DNA from: an uncultured bacterium
GTDB taxonomy: Bacteria; Actinomycetota; Coriobacteriia; Coriobacteriales; Coriobacteriaceae
Length of the DNA stretch: 30,706 nt
Assembly: GCA_905215815.1 (NCBI GenBank)
Contig: CAJMRN010000013.1
Coordinates: 1-30,706 of the forward strand
Direction of reading: 5' to 3'
Made by a program: the position numbers and the translations under genes. How positions within the stretch are numbered: position 1 is the first letter of the stretch; each line of letters starts with the position of its first letter. Under the pieces are notes generated by a model. The model did no database searches, had not been told where the DNA came from, and saw nothing but the letters and a program-made list of their open reading frames with translations. This document shows positions 1 to 7,398 of this stretch, piece by piece.

Positions 1-1
1 G

Positions 2-1252
2 TATCGTGCCGAGCACGATGGCCGCCTGTTCGAGCCCGATGCTGTGGGCGGTGCCGCTCAGTTTGGCCGGACCCACAGCGAGTTCAAGACCGCTTCGATT
101 CCCGCGCAGCAGCAGGGGGCGGCATCTCAGCCTGCGGTCCCGGCCGATCAAGCCAATGTCGCACAGCCTTCTCCCGCATTTCTCTCCGGCCTGACCGGTG
201 CGTTCCAGCGCCGCCACGCCGACGATGGTGTTCCCACCATCGCGCGCGCGGCTAACGCCATGGATGAGGCCGACGCCTGGTCTATGATCGACAGCATGCT
301 CGATGACGATTCCCCGGTCAGCTGCGATCCTGCGCGTTCGCGCGATGTCTACCAGGTCGCAATCGACGAGCTCACCAACGGTGGAAAGACCGGTTCTTAC
401 AATCGCGATGACATTGCCGCTGCCGCACGCGCCGTCTCGGGCTCTCACGCCGCCCCTGCGGGCAGCACCGCAGCCTTCGTGGCGCTTGTAGCCAATGCCG
501 CCAACAATGCCGCCTATAACGGCGCGTCGTCGGCTGCGTACACCTCTGCCGCGGCTGCTGCTTCGGCCGGTCAGCAGAGCACAGCTCAGCCGGCTCCTGT
601 CTCCGATCCCTTTGCCGACGAGCCCCTGGCTGTCGATGAGGAGACCGTCGCCGCTCGCCGTGCTGCCGAAAGCTCGCTTTGGGGCGCTTCGACCCAAATG
701 CAGGCTGCGGAGGCAGTGCCGTACAACGCCAAGCTCGCCAGCATGCCCATCATTTCCGATGCCAAGGGTGTGGATCTCGCCGATCTGGACGAGCCCGCCG
801 CCATCACTGCCTCTATCGATGCACAGGATCGCGTGGATACCGACAGTCTCCCCGATGCCTCTCTTGAGGAAGATATCCCCATGGCCGATTATTCGGGCCA
901 CGAGGACATGTGGGCCGCCGCTATGGCGATCATGGCCGAGGCTGCCGAGCCCGCCCCCGTGGCGGTGCCCACGTCTGCAGCCTCACCCGTCTCGGTTGCT
1001 CCCGTCTATGTCGGCCGCCACAGTTCCGTGCTTCCCGAGGATACCGCGCGTATCTCGCGCGAGGGTATCGAGCACGCCGAGGCTATCGCTGCCGGCGTTA
1101 TGGAAAACCGCCGCCATGAGCGCGTCAATCAGATTCTCGAGGAAGAGATCAACCGTCTGCAGTCTGCGGCCGTCAAGCGTACGGGCCGTGCCTATCTGAG
1201 CGTTATCGAGGGCGGCACCGCCAGCTTTACGCCGCTGCGTGCGGAGGCATAA
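2..1252 (+). CDS. Ala-rich hypothetical protein, 5' end missing
   Basis: The reading frame is open from the first bases of the window, so the true start lies upstream; a GTG at 44 is only an internal candidate. About 416 codons are visible. The protein is rich in Ala, Pro, Ser and Asp. An Ala/Ser-rich stretch lies near the middle, and an acidic region with repeated Asp/Glu and Ala follows. The C-terminal 70 residues look more ordered and helical, with charged heptad-like spacing (around ERVNQILEEEINRLQ). No signal peptide, membrane span or catalytic motif is seen in the visible part. I do not recognise the family. Codon use fits a real gene (G/C at third positions). The VanZ-like gene starts 7 bp after its stop, so the two may be co-transcribed. 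Confidence is high that it is coding and low on function. Confidence 0.75.
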   Translation, partial: YRAEHDGRLFEPDAVGGAAQFGRTHSEFKTASIPAQQQGAASQPAVPADQANVAQPSPAFLSGLTGAFQRRHADDGVPTIARAANAMDEADAWSMIDSMLDDDSPVSCDPARSRDVYQVAIDELTNGGKTGSYNRDDIAAAARAVSGSHAAPAGSTAAFVALVANAANNAAYNGASSAAYTSAAAAASAGQQSTAQPAPVSDPFADEPLAVDEETVAARRAAESSLWGASTQMQAAEAVPYNAKLASMPIISDAKGVDLADLDEPAAITASIDAQDRVDTDSLPDASLEEDIPMADYSGHEDMWAAAMAIMAEAAEPAPVAVPTSAASPVSVAPVYVGRHSSVLPEDTARISREGIEHAEAIAAGVMENRRHERVNQILEEEINRLQSAAVKRTGRAYLSVIEGGTASFTPLRAEA

Positions 1253-1259
1253 TTGCCGC

Positions 1260-1709
1260 ATGGTTAAGGTCGATCGAAAATGGGCGCTTGCCGCCTGTGC
1301 CATGGTACTCCTCATTTGGGGCAATTCGCTGGTTCCCGGTACAGGCTCTGGTTCGTTGAGTCTTTCGATCATGGAATCCATTCGCGGCTTTTTGCAGGCC
1401 CTGGGGCTTCCATTCGATTGGGTGACCAACTTCGTCGTGCGCAAGTGCGCTCATTTTACCGAGTACATGGTGCTTGGCATTTTGGCGACGCACGCCTTTG
1501 ACCTCGAAGGCCGGCGCACGTTTGATGTGTTGCTGCCCACGGCGGTGTTCTTGCTGCTCGTTCCCTCTATCGACGAGACGATCCAGCTTTTTGTGCCCGG
1601 TCGCGCCGGCATGATTACCGATGTGATGATTGACTGCTGCGGGGCGACGACAGGCGTCGTGCTCCGATATCTCTTACGTTCGCTGATGTACACCAAAAAG
1701 GCCGCCTAG
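1260..1709 (+). CDS. VanZ-like family membrane protein
   Basis: This 149-residue protein has several hydrophobic segments: one near the N-terminus, one around the HFTEYMVLGIL stretch, one in the middle (VFLLLVPS) and one near the C-terminus. The motifs KCAHFTEY, SIDETIQLFVPGR and a following D-x-x-x-D region are characteristic of the VanZ-like family, named after the teicoplanin-resistance accessory protein VanZ. The biochemical role of most family members is unknown, and the presence of one here does not imply resistance. I chose the ATG at 1260 because GGAGG lies 12 bases upstream at 1243-1247. An in-frame GTG at 1239 would overlap the preceding gene. A strong hairpin follows the stop. Length is normal for the family. 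Confidence 0.85.
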   Translation: MVKVDRKWALAACAMVLLIWGNSLVPGTGSGSLSLSIMESIRGFLQALGLPFDWVTNFVVRKCAHFTEYMVLGILATHAFDLEGRRTFDVLLPTAVFLLLVPSIDETIQLFVPGRAGMITDVMIDCCGATTGVVLRYLLRSLMYTKKAA

Positions 1710-1737
1710 GACGTTTTGCTTGGTCCTAGGCGGCCTT
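1695..1737 (-). terminator. Convergent Rho-independent terminator
   Basis: A perfect 15-bp inverted repeat (1698-1712 with 1723-1737) encloses a 10-base loop. Read on the - strand it is followed by five T (complement of 1695-1699), so it is a classical terminator for the ROK kinase gene. It overlaps the end of the VanZ-like gene and probably serves it too, although the + strand lacks a long T run. Confidence 0.85.
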
Positions 1738-1822
1738 ATGCGTTTGAGGGCCTCTGCGGGGCTGACGGCGTTGTTCGGGCGTTTTGCGAGTTTGGCTACG
1801 CCGCGCCCCGTTGAGGTGTCCT

Positions 1823-2713
1823 TTACTGGAGCGCCTGTGCGCCCAGGGCCAGGCAACCCATGATGCCCTGCTTGCCCTCGAGGCTGTTATTGACAATGTA
1901 GGTATCAATGTCGTTGACCTCGGGCGTGACGATATAGCCGTTGAGTATCTCGGCGCACTTTTTGCGTGCGAGCGGCACGATGGGGGTGTGGTCGGCCACG
2001 CCGCCGCCGATGATGATCTTTTGCGGCGCGTAGCACAGCGTGTAGGTCATGAGCGCCTGTGCCAGATAGCCTGCGAGCAGGTCCATGGCCTCCGGGTCAT
2101 CGGCCATGTCTCCGGCGCTCTTGCCATCCCAGCGCTTTTTAACGCCGGGGCCGGCGATGAGGCCCTCGAGGCAGTTGTCGTGGAAGGGGCAAGCGCTATG
2201 CTCGCCGATGGTGTCGCGCGGGTCGCGCGTGACCAGGATGTGGCCGGCCTCGGGATGCATCATGCCGTGTACGAGCTTACCGCCCGAGAGCACGCCGGCG
2301 CCCACACCGGTGCCGATGGTCAGGTAGACCACGTCTGTGAGGCCCTGGGCGCAACCAAAGGTGACCTCGCCCAGGCAGGCAACGTTGACGTCGGTGTCGT
2401 AGCCGCAGGGAATATTGAGCTCGTTTTGGATGGTGCCCAGCAGGTCGAAGTAGCGCCATGCCGTTTTGGGCGTCTCCAGGATCTTGCCGTATTGGGGCGA
2501 GGCGGGGTTGACCGCGGTGGGGCCAAAGGCGCCGATGCCCAGCGCGGCGATGCCCTTGTCGGCAAACCATGCATTGACGGCCTCAACGGTCTCCTGCGGG
2601 GTCGTGGTCGCGATCTGCTCGCGCTCCAGGACCGTACCGTCTGCATAGCCCGTGGCGCAGACCATCTTGGTGCCGCCGGCCTCGAGCGCTCCGATAAGCT
2701 GCTGTTCTGCCAT
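1823..2713 (-). CDS. ROK family sugar kinase, probably fructokinase
   Basis: A 296-residue ROK (repressor, ORF, kinase) protein without an N-terminal helix-turn-helix, so it is an enzyme and not a repressor. It would phosphorylate a hexose with ATP in the cytoplasm. Visible motifs are the N-terminal phosphate loop GALEAGGTK (8-16), the catalytic region DTDVN (106-110, Asp108 likely the base), GTGVGAG (134-140) and HPEAGH (153-158). The zinc site is H158, C175, H178 and C181. This H-C-H-C arrangement, with CPFHDNCLEG, resembles the YdhR/GmuE fructokinases of Bacillus more than the C-x-C-G-x2-G-C glucokinases. The start is supported by GAGAGGA a few bases upstream. It appears monocistronic, with a -10-like TATACT on the - strand at 2752-2757. 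Fructose as the substrate is inferred from family resemblance. Confidence 0.88.
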   Translation of the reverse strand: MAEQQLIGALEAGGTKMVCATGYADGTVLEREQIATTTPQETVEAVNAWFADKGIAALGIGAFGPTAVNPASPQYGKILETPKTAWRYFDLLGTIQNELNIPCGYDTDVNVACLGEVTFGCAQGLTDVVYLTIGTGVGAGVLSGGKLVHGMMHPEAGHILVTRDPRDTIGEHSACPFHDNCLEGLIAGPGVKKRWDGKSAGDMADDPEAMDLLAGYLAQALMTYTLCYAPQKIIIGGGVADHTPIVPLARKKCAEILNGYIVTPEVNDIDTYIVNNSLEGKQGIMGCLALGAQALQ

Positions 2714-2751
2714 AGTATTCCTCTCACTGGGACGAGTTGCTCCGTGACTAA

Positions 2752-2757
2752 AGTATA
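2752..2757 (-). promoter_or_regulatory. Probable -10 element of the ROK kinase gene
   Basis: TATACT reads on the - strand 39 bases upstream of the start codon, in an AT-rich patch. The -35 at the expected distance is poor, so only the -10 is claimed. Confidence 0.4.
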
Positions 2758-2786
2758 GGACTCTAAACCATTTAAGAAAGCGCTAT

Positions 2787-2829
2787 AAAAAGAAGCCTCG
2801 CAACGCGGCGGGCGGTGCGAGGCTTCTTT
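2787..2829 (-). terminator. Rho-independent terminator of the aminotransferase gene
   Basis: A perfect 14-bp inverted repeat (2789-2802 with 2816-2829) has a 13-base loop. On the - strand it is followed by a run of T (complement of 2787-2791). It lies 26 bp downstream of the aminotransferase stop and just upstream of the ROK promoter. Confidence 0.9.
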
Positions 2830-2854
2830 GGTTGCTTTAGTTGCTGGGCCGTCC

Positions 2855-4036
2855 TTACCCGCGCGGCTTGATTTTATCACGTAACGACTTGAGGTTCTCC
2901 AGCGCTGCGTTGAGCGTCTCGTCTCGCTTGGCAAAGTGGAAACGAATCAGATGGTTGACGGGCTCGCGGAAGAAGCTCGAGCCGGGCACGGCGCCCACGC
3001 CCACCTTAGACGCGAGATCCTCGCAGAATTCGAGGTCGCTGTCATAGCCAAACTCAGAGATGTCCATCATGACGTAGTAGGCGCCCTGCGGCACGTTATG
3101 CACAAGACCGATGCTGTCGAGTCCCTGGCAGAACAGGTCTCGTTTGGCGGTATAGAGATTGAGGACCTCCTGGTAATAGCTGTCGTCGAATTTGAGGGCG
3201 GTGACGACAGCTTCCTGCAGGGGAGCGGCAGCACCCACGGTGAGGAAGTCGTGGACCTTTTTAATGCGCTCGGTGATCTGGGCCGGGGCGATGGTGTAGC
3301 CCAGACGCCAGCCGGTGATGGAGTACGTCTTAGACAGCGAACTGCAGCTGATGGTTCGATCGAACATGCCGGGCAGCGTGGCCATATAGACGTGCTCGTG
3401 GGGCGCGTAGACGATGTGCTCGTATACCTCGTCGGTAATGCAGTATGCGTCGTACTTTTTGCAGAGGTCGGCGATAAAGGTGAGCTCCTCGCGCGTAAAG
3501 ACCTTGCCGCAGGGGTTGGAAGGGTTGCACAGGACGATGGCTTTGGGGTCGTTGTCGCGGAAGGCTGCCTCGAGCGTCTCGCGGTCAAAGTCGAATGTGG
3601 GCGGGTTGAGCGGCACGTAGATGGGCTCGGCACCCGAAAGGATGGTGTCGGCGCCGTAGTTCTCGTAGAACGGCGAGAAGATGACGACTTTGTCGCCGGG
3701 GTTCGTGACCGTCATCATGGCGGCCATCATGGCCTCGGTGGAACCGCAGGTGACCACGACGTTCTGGTTGGGGTCGACCGGCATGCCCATAAAGTGCTCC
3801 TGCTTGGCGGCGAGCGCCTCGCGCATGGCCTGGGAGCCCCAGGTGATGGAGTACTGGTGATAGAGCGGCTTGGGGTCGCTGGCGATGGCGCACAGGCTGT
3901 TGAGCAACTGCGCCGGGGGATCGAAGTCAGGGAAGCCCTGCGAGAGATTGACGGCGTCGTACTTATTGGAGATGCGTGTCATGCGGCGGATGACCGAATC
4001 GGTAAATCTTGCCGTGCGGTTGGAGAGTTCTTTCAT
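2855..4036 (-). CDS. Pyridoxal-phosphate aminotransferase, class I/II
   Basis: A 393-residue cytosolic PLP enzyme of fold type I that would transfer an amino group between an amino acid and a 2-oxo acid. Motifs in order: LSQGFPDF (31-38, substrate-binding loop typical of aspartate and KAT-like aminotransferases), the phosphate-binding CGSTEA region (97-102), NPSNPCGKVF (171-180), DEVYEH (202-207) and the Schiff-base lysine K236 in SLSKTYSITGW. Length is normal for the family. The LSQGFPDF signature and the GKV motif place it near the YbdL/kynurenine aminotransferase-like group (methionine, glutamine or aromatic substrates), but specificity cannot be read from sequence. The start has GAAAGGA about 5 bases upstream. 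It is monocistronic: its terminator is at 2787-2829 and the tRNA genes diverge from it. Confidence 0.92.
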   Translation of the reverse strand: MKELSNRTARFTDSVIRRMTRISNKYDAVNLSQGFPDFDPPAQLLNSLCAIASDPKPLYHQYSITWGSQAMREALAAKQEHFMGMPVDPNQNVVVTCGSTEAMMAAMMTVTNPGDKVVIFSPFYENYGADTILSGAEPIYVPLNPPTFDFDRETLEAAFRDNDPKAIVLCNPSNPCGKVFTREELTFIADLCKKYDAYCITDEVYEHIVYAPHEHVYMATLPGMFDRTISCSSLSKTYSITGWRLGYTIAPAQITERIKKVHDFLTVGAAAPLQEAVVTALKFDDSYYQEVLNLYTAKRDLFCQGLDSIGLVHNVPQGAYYVMMDISEFGYDSDLEFCEDLASKVGVGAVPGSSFFREPVNHLIRFHFAKRDETLNAALENLKSLRDKIKPRG

Positions 4037-4120
4037 GACGGTCCTTTCGAGGATTTGCAGTGGGGCAAGTTTACTCCTATGGAACCGGTAGGATTTGACC
4101 GAAATGGATCCAAAAAACTC

Positions 4121-4139
4121 TTTTCAAAATTCTTGAAAA
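4121..4139. promoter_or_regulatory. Dyad TTTTCAA-N5-TTGAAAA
   Basis: Perfect 7-bp arms (4121-4127 and 4133-4139) are separated by 5 bases. The dyad lies between the divergent aminotransferase and tRNA genes, in a locally AT-rich stretch. It could be an operator or part of a promoter. A related palindrome, TTTCAATTGAAA, occurs at 8293-8304. Confidence 0.35.
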
Positions 4140-4146
4140 TTGGGGC

Positions 4147-4175
4147 TTGCATCGCATGGCGTTCCTTGCAATAAT
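4147..4175 (+). promoter_or_regulatory. Promoter of the tRNA-His/tRNA-Lys unit
   Basis: TTGCAT at 4147-4152 and AATAAT at 4170-4175 are separated by exactly 17 bases. This is a good sigma-70-type match, 28 bases upstream of the first tRNA. Confidence 0.6.
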
Positions 4176-4202
4176 AGTCGAGCGCGAAGCGCACAGGACA
4201 CG

Positions 4203-4279
4203 GTGGGTGTAGCTCAGTTGGCTAGAGCGACGGGTTGTGGTCCCGTAGGTCGAGGGTTCGAGTCCCTTTACCCACCCCA
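4203..4279 (+). tRNA. tRNA-His (anticodon GTG)
   Basis: The cloverleaf folds cleanly. The acceptor stem GTGGGTG (4203-4209) pairs with TACCCAC (4269-4275), and the anticodon stem ACGGG/CCCGT carries the loop TTGTGGT, giving anticodon GTG. The T arm has the usual TTCGAGT loop. The discriminator is C at 4276 and CCA is encoded at 4277-4279. The base before the acceptor stem, 4202, is G. This provides the histidine-specific G-1 opposite C73 that HisRS requires. Confidence 0.97.
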
Positions 4280-4301
4280 GATCTTGCTTCGTGTTGATAT
4301 C

Positions 4302-4374
4302 GGGTCGTTAGCTCAGTTGGTAGAGCAGGGGACTCTTAATCCCAAGGTCCAGGGTTCGACCCCCTGACGGCCCA
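4302..4374 (+). tRNA. tRNA-Lys (anticodon CTT)
   Basis: The acceptor stem GGGTCGT (4302-4308) pairs with ACGGCCC (4367-4373). The anticodon loop CTCTTAA gives CTT, reading AAG. The discriminator A is at 4374. The next three bases are CCC, so the 3' CCA is not encoded and must be added by the CCA-adding enzyme, unlike the neighbouring tRNA-His. It is co-transcribed with tRNA-His, 22 bases downstream of its CCA. Confidence 0.97.
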
Positions 4375-4386
4375 CCCAAAGAGTGT

Positions 4387-4418
4387 AAAAGCGACTGGCT
4401 TCGGCTGGTCGCTTTTTT
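4387..4418 (+). terminator. Rho-independent terminator of the tRNA unit
   Basis: A 9-bp stem (GCGACTGGC with GCTGGTCGC, including two G-U pairs) is capped by a TTCG tetraloop. It is extended by A/T pairs and followed by six T at 4413-4418. It starts 13 bases after tRNA-Lys. Confidence 0.92.
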
Positions 4419-4475
4419 ATTTACCTCGCATGGGGTCGAACCCGTCAGGGCGCGGAGCTGAGGAAACTGCACCGT

Positions 4476-4547
4476 GATTCCCTTAGGGAAAACACGGCTC
4501 AAGCCCCGTAAGCGTGTTTTCCTTGGGGGAATCATACTTACGGGGCT
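4476..4547. repeat. Two interlocking inverted repeats (pseudoknot-like)
   Basis: Repeat 1: 4476-4496 pairs with 4513-4533 (21 bp, 18 Watson-Crick and 3 G-U on the + strand reading). Repeat 2: AGCCCCGTAAG at 4502-4512 pairs perfectly with CTTACGGGGCT at 4537-4547. The left arm of repeat 2 lies inside the loop of repeat 1. The two stems therefore either alternate or form an H-type pseudoknot. No gene covers 4419-4593. No T run follows, so a simple terminator is unlikely. It may be a repeated intergenic element or the remnant of an insertion downstream of tRNA genes. Confidence 0.7.
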
Positions 4548-4593
4548 CGATGCATGTTGAGAAATTGTGATCAAACTCTAAGTGAGAATCGAA

Positions 4594-6120
4594 TTAGTCG
4601 GCTCGATAGTGCGAACCTAGGCTTTCAGTCCGCTTGCGCATGGCTTTGACCATCTCCGTTGCCAGCTGAATCTGCGATTGCAGGCGGGCGAGGGCTGCGA
4701 CTTCGCTGTCCTGGGCTTTCTGCGTGCTCAAGGTCGTTGCCTCCGTCTTCAAGCCCTCAAGCTCGTGTAGTGCCTTGGATAGGCCCGTCTCGGTCCTGTT
4801 GATCATGCAGTAGGTGCTCATTGTGTGTCTGAGGCTGCGGGTCAGGCGCTCAGCGTCTGCTGTAGCAATTCCATGCTGGGGGAGGGCGGTATCCACCGGT
4901 GTGCCAGCCTCGGGAGCGCCCAGTGCTGCTCGAGCCGCTGATACGCCCGCAATGCGTCCGAATACGATGCCATTGGCGCTTGACAAGCCTCCGATGCGGT
5001 CGGCGCCGTGCATGCCGCCTGTTGCCTCGCCACAGGCGTAGAGGCCCTCAACGCCCGTGTGGGCGGTCTTATCGATCTTGATGCCGCCATTAGCGGCGTG
5101 GGCATACATCGCCACGCGCATCTCGTCGCTCGGCGCGATACCGTGCTCGTCTTTCAGCCAGGTGGCAAAGGTCTGCACAAACTCGGGAACATCCTCGCGG
5201 GGGAAGTCGTAGTGCAGCGCCAGGCCCTCGGTGCCCGCCTGGTCGATGGCAAGATCGATGGCGCGAGAAGCCAGGCATGATGTGAAGGGGCCATATCCGG
5301 AGCGTTGCTCAAGCAGATCGTCCAGCTTGTCGTCGACGATATCGACCGGCTGGTCGAACTTGACGTAGCGCCAGGTCTTCTCGTTAAAGACAAGATTGCG
5401 CTTGGGCTCGATGAAGCCCGGCATCATTTGCATGAACTCTATATTAGTGAGCGTTGCGCCGTGCGCCTGTGCGATGGCCTGCGAGGAGCTGAGCACGTCT
5501 GCCGAAGTGAGGCTGCGCTCGAACAGGCCACCCGTGCCGCCCGCAGCGATGATAGTGGCCTTTGCTGCAAAGGTCACAATGCGCTCGTCTGTTTGGTCGT
5601 AGAGCATGGCGCCGACAATCTTCCCGGATGTGTCTTCAACAAGGTCGATGAGCTCGTGGCGGGGGAGTAGGCGAATGCCGAGCAACTCTATCTGGGCCGT
5701 ACACGCGTCTTCGAGGGGCTTGCGGGTGAGGCCGCGCCAATTGCGTGTCTTATGGTCAAAGCAGGGGATAAATTGCTTTTGCTGGGCGCTCTCGGCGCTT
5801 TGCGGGCGCTGGAGTACTACGCCCAGATCCTGCTCGAGCCAGTCAATCGCCTGGGGAATGCCGTGGACGAACGTCTGGACGAGTTCGGGGTCGGCAACGC
5901 CGCCGCCGACGGTCTGGATGGTGTCAATAAGGTCCTGTTCGTCGTCTTCGTCGACGGGGCCAATAAGGCCGAGGCCCCAGGTGCCCGGGAAAAAGCTCGA
6001 TCCGCTCATGGTCTTGCCGGCGCTTGCGATGGCAACGGTCGCGCCCGCGCGTGCTGCTTCTATAGCGGCGCAAAGGCCCGCAATGCCAGATCCAATTACC
6101 AGTACATCAGTTGATTCCAT
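4594..6120 (-). CDS. FAD-dependent fumarate reductase/aspartate-oxidase-like flavoprotein
   Basis: A 508-residue protein of the FAD-binding family 2 (SDH/Frd flavoprotein, NadB, flavocytochrome c). The N-terminal dinucleotide-binding motif is VIGSGIAG (8-15). A second FAD contact, AAGGTGGL, lies at 192-199. The C-terminal FAD-binding part has HAANGGIKID (341-350) and GEATGGMHGADRIGG (364-378), followed by a C-terminal helical domain. It probably catalyses a flavin-dependent redox reaction on a small carboxylic acid. Oddly, the usual E-F-x-Q-F-H-P substrate-histidine motif reads EFMQMMPGF (229-236), so the histidine is absent and the substrate may differ from fumarate or aspartate. No signal peptide or heme site is seen. 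I chose the ATG at 6120 because AAAGGA precedes it by a few bases; an upstream extension in the same frame has no such site and no homologous character. Confidence 0.85.
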   Translation of the reverse strand: MESTDVLVIGSGIAGLCAAIEAARAGATVAIASAGKTMSGSSFFPGTWGLGLIGPVDEDDEQDLIDTIQTVGGGVADPELVQTFVHGIPQAIDWLEQDLGVVLQRPQSAESAQQKQFIPCFDHKTRNWRGLTRKPLEDACTAQIELLGIRLLPRHELIDLVEDTSGKIVGAMLYDQTDERIVTFAAKATIIAAGGTGGLFERSLTSADVLSSSQAIAQAHGATLTNIEFMQMMPGFIEPKRNLVFNEKTWRYVKFDQPVDIVDDKLDDLLEQRSGYGPFTSCLASRAIDLAIDQAGTEGLALHYDFPREDVPEFVQTFATWLKDEHGIAPSDEMRVAMYAHAANGGIKIDKTAHTGVEGLYACGEATGGMHGADRIGGLSSANGIVFGRIAGVSAARAALGAPEAGTPVDTALPQHGIATADAERLTRSLRHTMSTYCMINRTETGLSKALHELEGLKTEATTLSTQKAQDSEVAALARLQSQIQLATEMVKAMRKRTESLGSHYRAD

Positions 6121-6307
6121 GGGATTCCTTTCTCGTTCGCGCATTGTCGCATGGGTGATCGGCAAAGGCGTCGCAAAGATTGGATAAATCGGTAAAGGGC
6201 AAATATGGCAGGTGTGCGTCATGGACGCTCTGGCGTTCCATCTCGTCACATCTCGTATTTCGCCCCAACTGTTATATCGGCATTAGTCACCCTGCGACAG
6301 CGCAAAC

Positions 6308-6341
6308 AAAAAGAGCCGCTACCTCGAAAGGTAGCGGCTCT
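6308..6341 (-). terminator. Rho-independent terminator of the GGGtGRT unit
   Basis: A perfect 12-bp inverted repeat (6312-6323 with 6330-6341) has a 6-base loop and is followed on the - strand by five T (complement of 6308-6312). It lies 35 bp past the stop of the GGGtGRT gene. Confidence 0.92.
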
Positions 6342-6375
6342 AAAGCTCAACTGTATGAGCATCGCGCGGGCGCGA

Positions 6376-7380
6376 TTAGGCCTTGAGGGCCTCCTCGACG
6401 GCGACAGCGCAAGCGACGGTGGCACCGACCATGGGGTTGTTGCCCATGCCGATGAGACCCATCATGTCGACGTGCGCAGGCACGGAGGAGGAACCGGCGA
6501 ACTGGGCGTCGGAGTGCATACGGCCCATGGTGTCGGTCATGCCGTAAGAGGCAGGGCCGGCGCCCATGTTGTCCGGGTGCAGGGTACGGCCAGTGCCGCC
6601 ACCAGAAGCGACGGAGAAGTACTTCTTGCCAGCCTCGATGCGCTCCTTCTTGTAGGTGCCAGCGACGGGGTGCTGGAAGCGCGTGGGGTTGGTGGAGTTA
6701 CCGGTGATCGAGATGTCGACGTTCTCGTGCCACATGATGGCAACGCCCTCGCGGACGTCGTCGGAGCCGTAGCAGTTAACGGCAGCGCGGGGACCATCGG
6801 AGTAGGGGATGGTCTCGACGACCTTGAGCTCGCCCGTGTAGTAGTCGAACTGGGTCTTCACGTAGGTGAAGCCGTTGATGCGGGCGATGATCTGAGCAGC
6901 GTCCTTGCCCAGACCGTTGAGGATAACGCGCAGCGGCTTCTTACGAGCCTTGTTGGCGTTCAGAGCCAGGCCGATAGCGCCCTCAGCGGCAGCGAAGGAC
7001 TCGTGGCCGGCCAGGAAGGCGAAGCACTCGGTGTCGTCGGAGAGCAGCATAGCGCCCAGGTTACCGTGGCCCAGACCGACCTTGCGGTCCTCGGCGACGG
7101 AGCCGGGAACGGTGAAGGCCTGGATGCCCTCGCCGATGATGGCAGCAGCCTCAGAAGCGGACTTGGCGCCACGCTTGACAGCGAGAGCGCAGCCGAGGGT
7201 GTAGGCCCACTCGGCGTTCTGGAAGGCGATGGACTGGGTGTTGTTGACGATCTCACGCGGGTTGAAGCCCTTGTCGGTGCAGATCTGCAGAGCTTCCTCG
7301 AGGGAGGCGATGCCGTTGTCGGCGAGGCACTTGTTGATCTTGTCAGCGCGGCGCTCGTAACCTTCGAACGTAACAGTCAT
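6376..7380 (-). CDS. GGGtGRT-family protein
   Basis: A 334-residue protein that I recognise as a member of the family named after its GGGtGRT motif, here GGGTGRT at 260-266. Its molecular function is not established to my knowledge. Other conserved-looking glycine- and histidine-rich stretches are VGLGHGNLGAM (101-111), AFLAGHESFA (121-130), LHPDNMGAGPASYG (267-280) and AHVDMMGLIGMGNNPMVGA (302-320). The protein is soluble-looking, with no signal peptide or obvious membrane span. Cysteines are few (C18, C34, C64, C119, C203, C324) and do not form a classic Fe-S motif. The gene lies 18 bp after the NifU-like scaffold gene and shares its terminator, so the two almost certainly form an operon. 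A role linked to Fe-S or metal handling is inferred from that pairing only. Confidence 0.88.
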   Translation of the reverse strand: MTVTFEGYERRADKINKCLADNGIASLEEALQICTDKGFNPREIVNNTQSIAFQNAEWAYTLGCALAVKRGAKSASEAAAIIGEGIQAFTVPGSVAEDRKVGLGHGNLGAMLLSDDTECFAFLAGHESFAAAEGAIGLALNANKARKKPLRVILNGLGKDAAQIIARINGFTYVKTQFDYYTGELKVVETIPYSDGPRAAVNCYGSDDVREGVAIMWHENVDISITGNSTNPTRFQHPVAGTYKKERIEAGKKYFSVASGGGTGRTLHPDNMGAGPASYGMTDTMGRMHSDAQFAGSSSVPAHVDMMGLIGMGNNPMVGATVACAVAVEEALKA

Positions 7381-7398
7381 AGTTATTTCCCTCCCTTT

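Noticed and set aside
2936..4174. Long open frame (412 codons) antisense to the aminotransferase gene
   Set aside because: It mirrors the codon pattern of the opposite strand, its protein has no recognisable motif, and the aminotransferase is certain. High GC makes such shadows common.
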